64,000 nt of DNA. Origin: Pyxicephalus adspersus (taxonomy: Eukaryota > Chordata > Amphibia > Anura > Pyxicephalidae). Of the stretch, positions 1 to 11,574 are shown piece by piece. Both the position numbers and the translations under genes were made by a program. Where the stretch lies: assembly GCF_032062135.1 (NCBI RefSeq), contig NC_092864.1, forward strand, positions 18,419,114 to 18,483,113. The letters run 5' to 3'. The number at the start of each line of letters is the position of its first letter. The first letter of the stretch is position 1. Below the pieces are notes generated by a model. That model saw only the letters and a list, made by a program, of their open reading frames with translations. It was not told the DNA's origin and ran no database searches.

Positions 1-1800
1 CTGTACCCATAATATATCACAGATTTGTTGGATAGAATTTTAAAGTGTCATTCAACTTAGGCTCCAGTTAATGCCTGCAACTAATAAATGTCCACTATTC
101 TAGCCTCTGGCTGCCTTTAAGAAATAAAGAAGGGCAAGTTTTTATTCACAGAGTACAAACTGTGCCCTGTGCACAATGTCCTTATTTTCAGATATGATGT
201 TTTCATACAGCAGGCTAATAAACTAAGGTTGATAAAATCTAACATACTTGTGGCCGGTTTAAGACTTGAACTGCCAACAAGAAAAAATATGACATGAGTT
301 GATAAACTCTGGGCTGTTAAGTTTCTAAGTCTTAGAATTTATTATTGTCATCCAGTATTTATATAGTGCCGACAAGTGCTTTACAATGTCTATAGTCATG
401 TCACTAGAAATTAGTACGAATGGGAAACATCATCGAACTGGGGATGACTCGGTTTATGGTCAGCCTATTTCCTAATGTCCTTGCTTGTGTGAATGGAAAA
501 TTTGTCAGCCGCTCTGTGCTTTAGGCTGCACCAGCCAGTGCCTGTAATTTATATTATACAAATAATTTCGTTCGGTTTTGTGGAGAGGATACTGCACATG
601 CAAGAACTATTTAAAAGGACAACATGAATAAAGAAGAAAATTATAAGCAGAAAAAACACATCTTCACTTCACTAATAAAGTATTTGATTTACTTTATAAG
701 AGCATATTAGAATTGTGTGTTTCGATTATATTATGCACCCCTAAATATTAGGAAAGGTGCACATTTACAGCTCCTAACATCTAAACAGTTACTACAAGCA
801 ACTCATTATTCTTTAAAAATGAAATAATCAAGTTTCTGTTGTGCAAATAATATACTAAGCATTTCGACTAGCATATTAAGTATGATTTGACAGGCAGAAG
901 TTTCCCCTTGAATTTCTTCTAGGGATCCCTTGGGTTACATATACCCCATGTTGGTGACCATTATTTGACATACAATTATGTAATATTTTCTAGTGTACAA
1001 GCTTGATAAGGCACTAAACTTGGATTTGATACACAATATATGCCGTAATATGTGATAAATGTATCGAAACAGAGGATAAATGATTTAAGACTAAAGGTTT
1101 GTGCTAAATTCCAGCAATGAGTTTACTGTAACCTCCTGTGTCAGCCTTGACAAATTCCCCATAATATTTTTTAGGTCCTTGTTAAGTTGTTGACTAAGGG
1201 CATGAGACAGAACATTAAACTTTCTGTAACCCTTGAATTAAATTATTTGCATATGTGATCAGGCAAAATAAGAAGCGTTTGCTACATTAAGAGGACTGTG
1301 CTTCCAGCAGTATGCATGAGTGAACTCTACATACCCCGTACTAATTACCATTTGTACTGAAATATTCACCGTGTGATGCTCACATGCCACAAAAGTGCTA
1401 CCCAGTGCAAAAATACTACTCTGATACACCCGTGAGATGCAAAATGAGGACAACCACCACATCGTTGTCTGCAGGTGAAGGGCCTACCATTATAAAATTG
1501 GCATATTCCTCTTTATCATTCTTGTTAAATGGAAAGGTCTGCATAGGAGGGGATAGCATTTATGAGAAAAAAAACCAATAAAACCAAACAGGGAATATGC
1601 AAAATTAGTAGTTCAGTTCAGCTCTTTCCCAGTCTTCCTGAAGGGTCACAAAGCAGGGGGTTTTGATTTAATATAGAATATGGAACATATATATTATCCA
1701 AACTAGTCAAGTGTGATGCAAAATTGAACAAGTTCTACATTTTATTGAGCTTCCCCATACTTCAACACATGGATAATTTTCATTATAGTCTATACAGCTG
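1..1800. other. pdpk1 intron sequence, no feature seen
   Basis: Downstream of exon 10 on the minus strand and so inside pdpk1. AT-rich, with no exon or RNA gene recognised on either strand. Small ORFs here have no protein-like content. Confidence 0.5.
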
Positions 1801-1899
1801 ATGTGTCCTTGTGTAGTACTGCACCCAACCGGCCAAGATTGTCAGCCAATACATTGTGATCCAAGGCATCTATTACACACAGTTATTACCTGGATACTA

Positions 1900-3107
1900 G
1901 ACTCCGCAGCTCCAGAGAAGTCTTGTATCCGTGCGTGTGATGAGGTTATGAGTGAGGAAGTCATTAGTAGGTCATTGGAGGAGCGGAGAGAGCGGCAGGG
2001 GGAGTATTTTTTAACCATGTCAGAAATGTAAGTGGGAATAACTGTGGAGGGATTTGAAGGCAAAGCACAGGAGCTTAAATTTGATTTAAATGGAAGTCAA
2101 TGGAGAGAACTACAAAGAGAAGCAGCTGAAGAGGAGCTGAGGGAAGGATGGATGAGTCTGGCTGCAGCATTGATAATAGATTGTAGAGGGGAGAGTCGGG
2201 TTAGTGGAATACCAGAGAGGAGGATGTTACAGTAGTCCAGACGGGAGATGATAAGAGCGTGTACAAGGAGTTTGGTGGTCTCAGGGGACAGGTAGGGGCG
2301 GATTTTGGAGATGTTGCGTAGGTGAAAGTGACAGGACCTGGAAATGTTCTGAATATGGGGGGTAAATGAGAGGGCCGAGTCAAAGGTGACACCAAGACAG
2401 CGTGCCTGAGGGGAGGGCCGAATAACAGTGTTGTTAACAGTTAGATATATGTCAGGGGGGGATTTGGAATTTGAGGGGGGGATGATGAGGAGTTCTGTCT
2501 TATCCAGGTTGAGTTTCAGGAATCGGTCAGACATCCATGATGAGATGGCTGACAGGCAGCATGAGACCTTATCCAGGACTGAGGGAGACAAGTCAGGGGT
2601 GGACAGATAAATTTGGGTGTCATCAGCATACAGATGGTACTGTAAGCCAAAGGAGGATATGAGACTACCGAGAGAGGAGGTGTACAGAGAAAAGGGAACC
2701 GGTCCAAGGACTGACCCTTGGGGAACACCAACAGGGAGGAGAGTGGGAGAGGAGGAATTACAATTGAAAGAAACTTGAAAGGAGGGTCAGACAGATAGGA
2801 AGCAAACCAAGAGAGAGCAGTGTCACAGATACCAATGGAGCACATGATTTGTATTAGAAGGGGGTGATCAACAGGGTCAAAAGCAGAGGAAAGATCAAGG
2901 AGAAGGAGCAGGGAAAAGTTGCCTTGAGACTTAGCTCTGATGAGGTCATTGGCCACTTTAGTAAGGGCTGTTTCAGTGGAGTGGGCAGCTCTAAAACCAG
3001 GCTGGAGGGGGTCAAGGAGAGAGTTGGTGCTCAGGTAATGGCCGAGTCTTTTGTAGACAAGGCGTTCAACATTGTTATAGCTAAGCACAGGGCTCTCTCA
3101 ACACAGT
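1900..3107 (-). mobile_element. Decayed CR1/L2-type LINE reverse transcriptase fragment
   Basis: A broken minus-strand non-LTR reverse transcriptase in at least two frames. From about 3090 down it reads [20 protein letters not shown], then [19 protein letters not shown], where [10 protein letters not shown] is the family's first catalytic block (usually SAAFDTVDH). From about 2590 it continues with [15 protein letters not shown] and [14 protein letters not shown], then [10 protein letters not shown]. The YADD-type block near 2620 is in a broken frame. The far 3' end resembles the plus-strand copies at 9.6, 14.5, 18.9 and 35.6 kb. A dead passenger in pdpk1 intron 10. Confidence 0.88.
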
Positions 3108-3175
3108 AAAAGGTAGTTTTCCCTCTGTATTGACACAGTACTGTGAATGTGGACTAACCGCCTGGGATTACTTAC

Positions 3176-3349
3176 ATTCCCATAAAACTCTTCATCATCT
3201 TCAGCCATTGCTGGTAAATAGGCTGTGAGTTTTGGAGGAGTCTGAAGGTGTAAGTCTTGCCACGTGATGCCATCGAAGAATAATTGGGCTTTAAGGGGGC
3301 CAAAACCTCCTAATTCTTCACAGCCTAATCTTTTAGTAGGGTCTGAAAC
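3176..3349 (-). CDS. pdpk1: pdpk1 coding exon 10: end of kinase domain
   Basis: A 174-base exon (58 codons, phase 0 at both ends) with a tttcaacag acceptor and gtaagt donor. It reads VSDPTKRLGCEELGGFGPLK, then AQLFFDGITWQDLHLQTPPK and LTAYLPAMAEDDEEFYGN. TKRLGCEE and TPPKLTAYLPAM are clear PDK1 sequence. Mammalian PDK1 has KAHPFF where this copy has KAQLFF, and VLDATKR where it has VSDPTKR, so this is the least conserved exon of the kinase domain here. The next exon (YDNLLSQFG in mammals) was looked for below 3176 and not found. Confidence 0.94.
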
Positions 3350-3782
3350 CTGTTGAAAAGCAAAAAATTAAAACAGTAGTTTAAAACAAGATGCCTAACA
3401 ATCCTCTCAAAGTGTGTATGGTTTTCAGTTACTGAAAAGAACACAAACAATAGTATAAAGATACAGATTACTATGGGGTTTAACCAATGCCAATGGCCTT
3501 TTTTTCATTGCATCTAAGATGTAAACATTACACCACTTTATTTTAAAGCTGCTTCTACTGATGTCCTTAGAGGTACATAACCTCATAATATATTATTTAA
3601 AAAAAAAACAAAAAAAAAAAAACAGTGAAACAATCAATTGGGATTCTGTTATTATATTTGTCGTAATCATCTTTTAACTATTTAGTAAGGGGGTTGTGAC
3701 CTGAAAGGACAAAGAAACGCTGTATAGCCAGAGTCAAGGATATTGGGATAGATAAGCTGGATACAAACAAATACACATCAGT

Positions 3783-3930
3783 GTTCTCCCCAGCCCGTTA
3801 CCTGGACGCACCACTCAGCACTTTTTAGTAATCGCTCTGCTGGTTTTTAGGTGGTTACTGAAAAGTTTGGTGACAAAGATGACAGAGATGCCACAACCTG
3901 CCTATACCTTTTTCCACCCAGATTAAATAT
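3783..3930. repeat. Repeat D copy
   Basis: Begins tctccccagcccgttacc and contains taggtggttactgaaaagtt. Related blocks occur near 9335-9425 (reverse), 13868-13912 (partial) and 58008-58150 (two arms). It looks like a short interspersed element with inverted arms. Confidence 0.6.
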
Positions 3931-4009
3931 ATTTATGGTATGTATAGAGAGAGGTAGGTAAAGGTAGGTAGGTATATGGAGATCTGAATTTCTAGGGAAA
4001 AAATATTAC

Positions 4010-4106
4010 CAGAAGTCTTTCTACAAGGTCTTTTGCTCTAGGGAAGAATTTTTCTGGGAAGTCATACTCCAACTTTATTATCTTCTGGAAAATTAGATAT
4101 TCATTC
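4010..4106 (-). CDS. pdpk1: pdpk1 coding exon 9
   Basis: A 97-base exon after ccttgcag reading NEYLIFQKIIKLEYDFPEKF, then FPRAKDLVERLL. It is C-lobe sequence and differs from mammalian PDK1 only by swaps such as PRAKD for PKARD. It ends in phase 0 with a gtaata donor. Confidence 0.95.
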
Positions 4107-4194
4107 CTGCAAGGACATATGCATTATTAAACAAAATCTGAACAAAAAGAAGGCATGGACAGAATAACACACATGAATCGTTGAATTTCCTTAC

Positions 4195-4263
4195 CCGGCT
4201 CTGAATGGTGGTAGTCCGGCTACTAATTGATAAATAATGCAACCAAGCGCCCAAAGATCTGAA
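4195..4263 (-). CDS. pdpk1: pdpk1 coding exon 8: helix F region
   Basis: A 69-base exon after ctttcag. It encodes [20 protein letters not shown] and FRA, ending two bases into a Gly codon with a gtaagg donor. SSDLWALGC is the helix-F segment with the buried Asp conserved in protein kinases. The sequence equals mammalian PDK1 over the whole exon. Confidence 0.95.
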
Positions 4264-4659
4264 CTGAAAGCAGTTGAGGGAAAAAAAGTTATTAACAGAT
4301 TGGCTTGCAGTGAAATCGAAAAGCAGGGTTTTAAAAACATCTTAGATTATGATAAAGAATCAATAATTTGTGCAGAACAGCTAAAAAGCTGGCAAGTTTG
4401 ATATTCTGATGCATTTCGTTTTTCACACATTCTTGTGAAGCGGGGCAAGAGTACTAGACACAGAGCCAATATGCTACCTATAATTAAAAAATGTGAATTT
4501 ATAAGCCAGTGCCTTGGTGGTTCAACTGTCCTTTTTTTCTTAGTCTTGTCTTAATTCTTTGGTTATTAATATTTCCCTCTCTCCTGATGAACAAGCATAG
4601 TTATGACCCAATAAAAAAACCAGGCAACCAGAATCTCAAAAGCAGGTCAGCAATTGCAG

Positions 4660-4696
<37 letters not shown>
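4660..4696. repeat. (TA)n microsatellite
   Basis: An uninterrupted TA run in pdpk1 intron 8, upstream of exon 9. Confidence 0.9.
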
Positions 4697-4699
<3 letters not shown>

Positions 4700-5189
4700 G
4701 TTTTTAAGATTTAAAAAAAGATAACTTTAAGATTTTTGCATATTAGTCACCTAATAACAAAATGATAGCTGCTTATCAACTGTGGAGATTAAATGTAACC
4801 TACATAGAGAGTGCATTGTAATCAATCAGTCAGCAAATGGTACTGCTTGTATTTTGTAAAGAAGCAGCACAACAAAGCCACTGCATAATTCTACAAGCCA
4901 GGTGCCTGAGCAAATATATTTGCACTATTATCACAGATTTATAAATGCAAATTAAGGCACCTGCAAATTTTACATAAAATACTATATTTTAGGTTTATAA
5001 ACTTTTGAAAACAATGTGCTTCTAACAATAAATTATTGTGAAAAGTTTTCCAAATAGAGGGCCCAGTAATTGCTGTTCACTTTTTGCTAGCACTGTAGAT
5101 TTTAATTTCTTTAAAATTCATGTTTCTTAAATGTTCACCATGAAATAAAGAAAACAAAGAGCTGGGATTTACAGTAATAAAATACTTGC

Positions 5190-5265
5190 CTCTTGCATGC
5201 AGATTTCTCTGTGAGAAGTTCTGGTGATACATATTGCGCTGTCCCTACAAACGAGTTTGCTCTTG
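5190..5265 (-). CDS. pdpk1: pdpk1 coding exon 7: activation loop (GC donor)
   Basis: A 76-base exon reading ARANSFVGTAQYVSPELLTE and KSACK. The Ser of ANSFVGT matches the autophosphorylated activation-loop serine of PDK1 (Ser241 in human), and SPE is the P+1/APE-type element. The exon must end AAGAG to stay in phase with exon 8, and the intron there begins gcaagt. This is therefore a GC-AG intron with an otherwise strong donor. Confidence 0.93.
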
Positions 5266-5862
5266 CTATGAACCAACAATAAGAAAAAAAATCCCTTTAA
5301 ACTCAGAACAAAAATCCAATGCTAGTTTAATAAAAAGCAAAACAAAAAACAGTTTGTAGTTATTGGGATTAACGGGAGGTATTTTCTTGTCCGTGTACAT
5401 TTCAATGTTGAAAAAAGTAACATATTGGCCTTCAGTTATTTAGCTAAAACCTATAGGAAAGCACATCAGTACTTTATGTTTTTATGGAAAAGTATTGTAG
5501 TTTTTGGGTATTCCCTACTCCGGAAGACTAATAAATCGTTAAAACTCAACCCAAATTTCTGCCCAAAGACGCAACACATTTTTCCAGGAGTAAAAATACA
5601 TGGGTGGAAATTTCTGGAAGCTAGATGCTAGCTATATATTTTTTTTATTGCAAGGTATCATATACTTTAGCAGCAGTTCTCCATTTCAGAGACAGAGAGG
5701 ACAGAACTGTAGCCCCAAAGGTTGGGAGGTTTCCTAATATGAGTTAATCGATAGAATAAAACTCATATAAAATAAAGGCAAATTTTATGTCCTAACAATT
5801 CAATATTTCCTAGAGAGCATTCATCGCTGATATAATTATGTTTTAAATAAAACACAACCCAC

Positions 5863-5960
5863 CTTGCCTGGAGTCAGATGATAAGACCTTTGCTGTCCCA
5901 AAATCTGTAATCTGAATGTGCATGTCTTCACTAAGTAAAATATTTTCAGGTTTAAGGTCT
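5863..5960 (-). CDS. pdpk1: pdpk1 coding exon 6: catalytic loop and DFG
   Basis: A 98-base exon with a gtttcag acceptor and gtgggt donor. It completes HRDLKPEN, holding the catalytic Asp, continues [12 protein letters not shown], and carries DFGTAK, the metal-binding motif at the start of the activation segment. It ends VLSSDSRQ. All active-site residues expected of a working kinase are intact. Confidence 0.95.
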
Positions 5961-6711
5961 CTGAAACAAATAAAGAGCACGTTTAAAATCAATTAAATGC
6001 ATCTGATCAGTAGTTGAAGCTGACAAGAAAGGGGAGGAACAACTGCTTCAGCATTCGTACAGCGAGCATATGAAAACCATAACAGGCAAAGGATCTAGGG
6101 ATAACCTCTTTGTAAATTGCTTTATAGCCTATTACTATGTGTAGGCTGCTTAGATTTTAAAAGGAGGGGGTGGCTGGCTGAAAGGTGTGACTGAACAGAA
6201 CAGAAAATGTGTCTATTTCACAATGGTTACAGTTAGACAGCATTTGTAAGCCAGACAAACCTACTTTGTGTGTATCCCTGAAAATAGTTTTACTTTGATA
6301 CTTGGAACCTAACTTCATTGACTTCAGGGCTGAGCCCCACCAACCTGTCCTATTGCAGTGCCTCAATGGCCACCGAGGGCTCATAAAAGGTAACAGCACG
6401 TATCTAGTGGTGTCAGCTTTAAGGTGCATTTTTACATAACCTGCCAGGTTTACTGAACAAAGCCATTTTCTTCATTGAGGTCACCGGACAGAACTTTTAA
6501 TGCCAATATGCAGCTTTTTTTTGTTAAATTTCTTTAGTTATATGCCCAGTGAAACCTATTTTACACAAAGTTACTTGTCCGCCAGCAGTCGCTACTTTAT
6601 AACAATAAAACTTCTCAAGTTTGGTAAGCATGATTTAATTGCTAAAAATATCCCACAATCATTTTGCCACCAAATGTTCATTTGTACTTATATTAAACAT
6701 GACTTTCTCAC

Positions 6712-6856
6712 CTGTGTATAATTCCCTTGTCGTGTAAATATTCTAAAGCACACACAATTTCAGCAGTGTAAAACCTTGTGCATGTTTCATCGAACGAGCC
6801 AATCTTCCTTATGTATTTCAGTAGTTCACCATTCTTTGCGTAACTGAGGCCAAAAT
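6712..6856 (-). CDS. pdpk1: pdpk1 coding exon 5: hinge to HRD
   Basis: A 145-base exon encoding FGLSYAKNGELLKYIRKIGS, then FDETCTRFYTAEIVCALEYL and HDKGIIH. The spliced Tyr before FGLSYA lies in the hinge. The exon ends two bases into the Arg codon of HRD, with a gtgaga donor. It is nearly identical to mammalian PDK1; the differences seen are Cys for Ser in EIVSALEYL and Asp for Gly in HGKG. Confidence 0.96.
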
Positions 6857-7634
6857 CTGCACCACTTGTTAAGGCATCATATGTACAACAATATCTAATG
6901 ATCATTTCCAAAACAGAGATAAAAGCTACCTGTTGTGAACTGTGTACAGGGAAAAAAGAAAAAACGTGGATTGTGATTTAAACAACATCTACAGAACATA
7001 GGGGGTGTGTTTTGAATACAGCCATCAAACCCATGCTCCACTCTATTTTACAACTTTTACCTCTATTAAAATTGCAGAAATGTTAAAAGAAGTTATGGGC
7101 AACACAGACTTGTCCCTTAGGACAATCTAATATATCGGCTTTAAAAGTCAATATAAATTGTATGGTTAACTTTTTAACATTTTACTGTTGGGTGCTTTCA
7201 TGAAAGGAACATGTCCACAAGAAGGTGGTTACAAGGCATGAGGGTTGAACAATGGACTTTTTTCAACCTGTGTGTGCGTGTTTTTCTTATTTTATTACTT
7301 TTTAGTTAGATAAATAAATGATGCTGCAAGTGACTACTTTGTTTTTACCACTTGCAACAAAGTTTTTTTCTTTCAGAAGGGATCTATATTTGGTCTACTA
7401 AATTAATGCATTTTCTTTCAGGCACTGTTGTTGCATTACCATTGGACTATAAAGCTGCATGCTCTAATATATGGTTGGAATAATAATAAATTATCAATGG
7501 TGCATTCAAAAGTCTTAAACTGCAAATATAATGGTGATAATAGGTGTCCCATATCAGAAGTACCTATGAGTTGGTCCTGAACATTCTCATATTCTTTTCT
7601 CTTTTGCTGCCTGTAATGGTCATCCAAATAGCCT

Positions 7635-7935
7635 TTGCAGTGCTGGGTCCCAAGTTTGAGTCCTGGCCAGGACACTATCTACATGAGTTGGTTCTCCCTG
7701 TGTTTGCATGGGTTTCCTCGGGGTACTCTGGTTTCATCCCACATTACAAAAACATGCAGTTAGGTTAATTCACTAGCCCAAAAATTGACCTTGGGGTGTA
7801 TTAAATACGTATGACTGAGTTAGGGACATTAGATTGTGAGCCCCTTTGAGGGACAGCTAGTGACATGACTATGGACTTTGTACAGTGCTGCGTAATATGT
7901 TGGTGCTATATAATTATTGTGTAATAATAATAATT
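7635..7935 (+). repeat. Repeat F: SINE/LINE-tail-like element
   Basis: Contains the block gggtttcctcggggtactct (7709-7728) followed by tttcatcccacattac, a block I recognise from interspersed repeats of fish and amphibians. It then has attgtgagcccctttgaggg and ends near gctatataattattg with an ATA-rich tail. The last third recurs at 50575-50725. The exact family is not known to me. Confidence 0.65.
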
Positions 7936-8333
7936 ATATCTTTTATTAGTTGTTTTCACCCCCCAATAAATTCTTTTGTACCACCCACTTACTAAGTCAA
8001 TAGTCCTTAACATCATATAGTAAAAAAATAGGATGTCAAGGTTGCACACAGTTGTCAAACAAAGTAAAGAGGCTGGAAGGTGTAAAGGGGCAGTAGCAAT
8101 TCCTCATGTCCTGACACAATCTGGCTATGCAACATAGTGCCTTGCTCATCCCCTAGGAACATCTAGAGAAGCCCAACATTCTATGCAATGCTCCCCTGCT
8201 CTTCACATATAGAGCTGTCATATGTACCCAAAGCTCTGTACAGATATCCATATTATTGAGCTTCAGGTAATCCTGGATTTCCACTTTAATAGTCCCAACC
8301 ACTATTGTGAAAGAAAATGACTGATAAGGATAC

Positions 8334-8471
8334 AGAGTTTATCAACATCTTGAAATGTGAAGTAGAGTTTGACAAAGAACGGGTGATCCAGACGTGACAT
8401 CACATCTCTTTCCCGCGTCACATAGGGTACCTTATTCTCCTTTACAATATGACGTTTCTGTAGAATTTTAA
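8334..8471 (-). CDS. pdpk1: pdpk1 coding exon 4: catalytic Lys, helix C, PIF-pocket region
   Basis: A 138-base exon after a long polypyrimidine tract and ttttag. It encodes KILQKRHIVKENK, then VPYVTRERDVMSRLDHPFF and KLYFTFQD. The first Lys is the catalytic beta-3 lysine. The Glu after VTR is the expected helix-C partner. This part of the N-lobe forms the PIF pocket that docks the hydrophobic motif of substrate kinases. Mammalian PDK1 has LEKRHII where this has LQKRHIV, a conservative change. The donor gtatcc leaves phase 1. Confidence 0.95.
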
Positions 8472-8759
8472 CTAAAAGAAAAAAAAAAAATACAAACAAG
8501 ATTAGAGGAAAAGGAAGAAATGACTTAACAAGGGAATACAGAAAATACATAATAAAAATTGTGTGCTTGGGTTGAATCTGACATTTACTAGGATTAATTC
8601 AGTATGAACCCTATAATCCCCATCAAAGTTAACAATCTTTCAGGCCTTGATGCAGTCTTGGGTTGCCATGTGTTCTACTAAACATAATCAGATTGTATTT
8701 TATAATTGCTAAAATGATAGGAAGTGTTACTAAAAATTACTAGAAATACAGATACTTAC

Positions 8760-8802
8760 TGGCATACTCTCTTCCTGTTGTTACCTCTTTAGCCAAAACA
8801 AC
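8760..8802 (-). CDS. pdpk1: pdpk1 coding exon 3
   Basis: A 43-base exon reading VVLAKEVTTGREYA plus one base. It continues the beta-2/beta-3 strands after the Gly-rich loop. The acceptor is tttgtag and the donor gtaagt. The phase-1 end joins the first two bases of exon 4 to make Ile, giving YAIK with the catalytic beta-3 lysine. Too short for ORF-based detection; found by phase and family similarity. Confidence 0.94.
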
Positions 8803-9329
8803 CTACAAAGTATAAAAGTGGTTTTAGTTTTATCGTTTGATGCAAAACATGAGTAGCATTACGATTTCACCTAAATCTGTAAAAGCATGAAAATGAAAGT
8901 AGTTACTAACAGACATTTATTTCATTGTATGCCAAAGCAGAATACCTATTTAAAAAACCCAGACATACGCAGCCCTTTTCTATCCATTTCTTCATGTCTT
9001 ACGCCTTTTAGACCCTTTAACTACAGAAATATATCTGCTGATCTACAGTATTTAGGTTTTGTTGTGGGCTGATAATACACCCTATTTCCATAAATGCCCA
9101 CTGACTTTTGCTAAATGACTTAAAACACTCCCTTTCTTAGATCTCAACAACATAAAGGCTTAATAATTTGTAATCCATGATAACTAGTTAGGTTGCTGGT
9201 AACAATCTTTCATGATGGTTTCCAGTGATAGGAGAATGAAGTGGTATACACACAGCGCTGTTCTGCTGTATGGAGAGGGATGTGCGTGTGGTAGGAAAGT
9301 ACAGTGGTCGTCCATCAATCTGCCATCAG

Positions 9330-9425
9330 GGACCAGAATCCCTGGGCAGGTGGTGGCCCATGTATTGTGACAACTTTTCAGTAACCACCCAAATACAGCC
9401 AGGGTGGTCTGGGGAGAACACTGAG
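9330..9425. repeat. Repeat D copy (inverse orientation)
   Basis: Holds acttttcagtaaccacccaa and ggtctggggagaacac, the complement of blocks at 3783-3930. Confidence 0.55.
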
Positions 9426-9599
9426 GGACTACTGTGCATATGCTTGATTTTTGCCCAAGATGATCATGACCGTTCGTCTTGGGCGACAATCATCTAACAT
9501 GTGTTTGTAACTTTAAACACATATTCTGAGATACCAGGAGTAGTGCAGAGGACAAAGGGTAGCTCAGGATTTTTACCAAGATCAGCAAGCTTTTGAGCA

Positions 9600-10500
9600 C
9601 TTAACTCAGCCTGGATAAAAAAGAACTTATCTTCCCATCTTCAATTTCCAAATCTCCCTGACATATTTCTAACTGTTAATACCACTGTTATTCGTCCCTC
9701 CCCTCAGGCACGTTGTCACCATTCATTCAGCCCTCTCACTTACCCCCATATTCAGAACATTTCCAGGTCCTGCCACTTTCAACTACACAAAATCTCCAAA
9801 ATCTGACCCTACCAGTCCCCAGAGACCACCAAACTCCTTGTACATGATATTATCTCTAGTCTGGACTACTGTAACCTCCTCCTATCCCAACTCTCTCCTC
9901 TACAATCTAATATGAATGCTGCAGCCAGACTCATCCATCCTTCCCTCAGCTCCTTTTCCGCTGCATCTCTTTGTAGTTCTCTTCATTGCCTTCCATTTCA
10001 CCTTAGAATCAAATTCATCTCCTGTGCTTTGCCTTCAAATCCCTCCACAGTTCTTGTCCCACTTACCTTTCTGAACTGGTAAAAAAAAATACTCCCCCTG
10101 CCGCTCTCTCTGCTCCTTTGATGACCTACAACTGACTTCCTCACACGCACGGATACAAGACTTCTCTAGAGCTGCCCCAACTCTCTGGAATGGTCTTCCT
10201 CGCCCTCTTCGCCTTGCTCCTATACTTTCTGCTCATTTAAAAGAGCACTCAAACCTGCCTACTCGTCTTCTTCTGTATTTTGAAACCGTCACTCGTTCCC
10301 AACACTACATATCTCCCAACCTATTGTGTGTTAATTCCCCACATACTAGATTGTAAGCTCTGCGAGGCAGGGTCTTCTCCTCCTCCTGTATGTATTCGTC
10401 TGTCATTTGCAACCCCTATTTATGGTACAGCGCTGTGTAATATGTTGGCGCTATATAAATTCTGTTTGATAAAATTAATAATTATTATTCTAATAATATA
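9600..10500 (+). mobile_element. LINE 3' fragment, plus strand
   Basis: Aligns by eye with the complement of the minus-strand LINE at 1.9-2.5 kb, from ctcagcctggataaaaaaga to the 3' end. It carries many stops. The end reads gattgtaagctctgcgaggc, then gcgctatataaattctgttt and an ATT-rich tail. That 3' terminus is shared by the fragments at 14.9, 19.5 and 32.1 kb. Confidence 0.85.
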
Positions 10501-11154
10501 TTAAACATATATTGGACTAAAAAAGGAGCAAATGGGTTTTTGACTTTAGATATACTCTCATTAAAGAAAAAAAAAAAAAAATCAGGGGACGAGGATAGCT
10601 AAAGAATTTCCTCCTATGTACTTTCTCACATTCTTTTCAAGTGGGTCATTGATATCATTTAGAAGACATAAATGGCTTATAATTGCCAGAAGCAGAAGGG
10701 TAAAAGAGATTGACACCCGATACATTTGTATTCACTGATCACCTCAATGTAAAAACTAAAGTAAATTTAGGAACACACAATGAAGTAAATAAAAATGAAC
10801 ACAGCACCACCTGGTGGATGAATCGATACCGACACCCACAACAACAGTGCACCTGTGTTCTTCCCCATGTCTATTATTACTATTTTTATGTACAGTAAAG
10901 TACAGTAGCCAATTTCTATTTAACTTCTAAATATATTACCCAATATTAGGTAATACTGATTTTGATGAATGATAGTTCTAATTGTTTTAAAAAATATAGC
11001 CCATCTTCATCAATTTAATATGTCTTTGCACTGTGCTGTGTGTGATAAACAAGTAGCAGGGTGCTCAGAGAGCCCTTAGTCTGCAGTGCCCGACACCTTT
11101 TGTAGAAGTAATGTAGAAAAGCCAGCGGACACACACACAGGACCACATCAATGA

Positions 11155-11275
11155 AAGCGGAAGGGGATCTATGGACTATCATGGTGGAACCTGGGTGATC
11201 CAGCAAACCTCGAATGGATTTCTTAAAAGTAATTCGCTATTCGTTGTCAAATGTTTTCAATCAGTCATTAAATAA
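11155..11275. repeat. Repeat C half copy
   Basis: Contains aacctgggtgatccagcaaa and tggatttcttaaaagtaatt, matching one arm of the palindromic repeats at 26755-26970 and 40115-40312. It lies just downstream of pdpk1 exon 2. Confidence 0.65.
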
Positions 11276-11307
11276 CATCTAAAGAATACTCCCAACATTC
11301 AGCTTAC

Positions 11308-11574
11308 GGTAGAGAAGGATCCTTCACCGAGGATTTTGCCAAACTTAAAGTCTTGAGGACGTTTCTTTCGAGGCTGTTGTGTTTGTTGTTGCCCAGTGTT
11401 TTGCTCAGGGTCTGAACTGGGTCTGAAGTCTGTTGTTTTGGATTCGCTGGTGGAGCCGGCTTGGCTGCTGCAGCTTGCTAAGGTTGCTGCAGAGCTGGAG
11501 TCAGGGTTGATCACTAATGAAGGAGATGGGCAGGAGCACATGACCACGTTGGACTGAATAGGCATAGCATCATA
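11308..11574 (-). CDS. pdpk1: pdpk1 coding exon 2: N-terminal tail and glycine-rich loop
   Basis: 89 codons, phase 0 at both ends, with a pyrimidine-rich acceptor (tttttag) and a gtaagc donor. It opens with YDAMPIQS and a CSCPSPS stretch shared with mammalian PDK1. A low-complexity Ser/Thr/Gln linker follows (about residues 22-66) and is not conserved with mammals. The exon then has PRKKRPQDFKFGKILGEGSF, the start of the kinase domain with its nucleotide-binding Gly-rich loop. The Met inside the exon (MPIQS) could act as an alternative start, but exon 1 fits the family start better. Confidence 0.95.

Noticed and set aside
2516..3088. Minus ORF of 190 codons as a host gene
   Set aside because: It is a frame-broken LINE reverse transcriptase.
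6157..6429. 90-codon minus ORF in pdpk1 intron 5 as an alternative exon
   Set aside because: No PDK1 similarity and no fitting splice sites.
9600..10500. Possible pdpk1 exon in a coding-looking plus-strand stretch
   Set aside because: Wrong strand and a clear LINE 3' end with stops.
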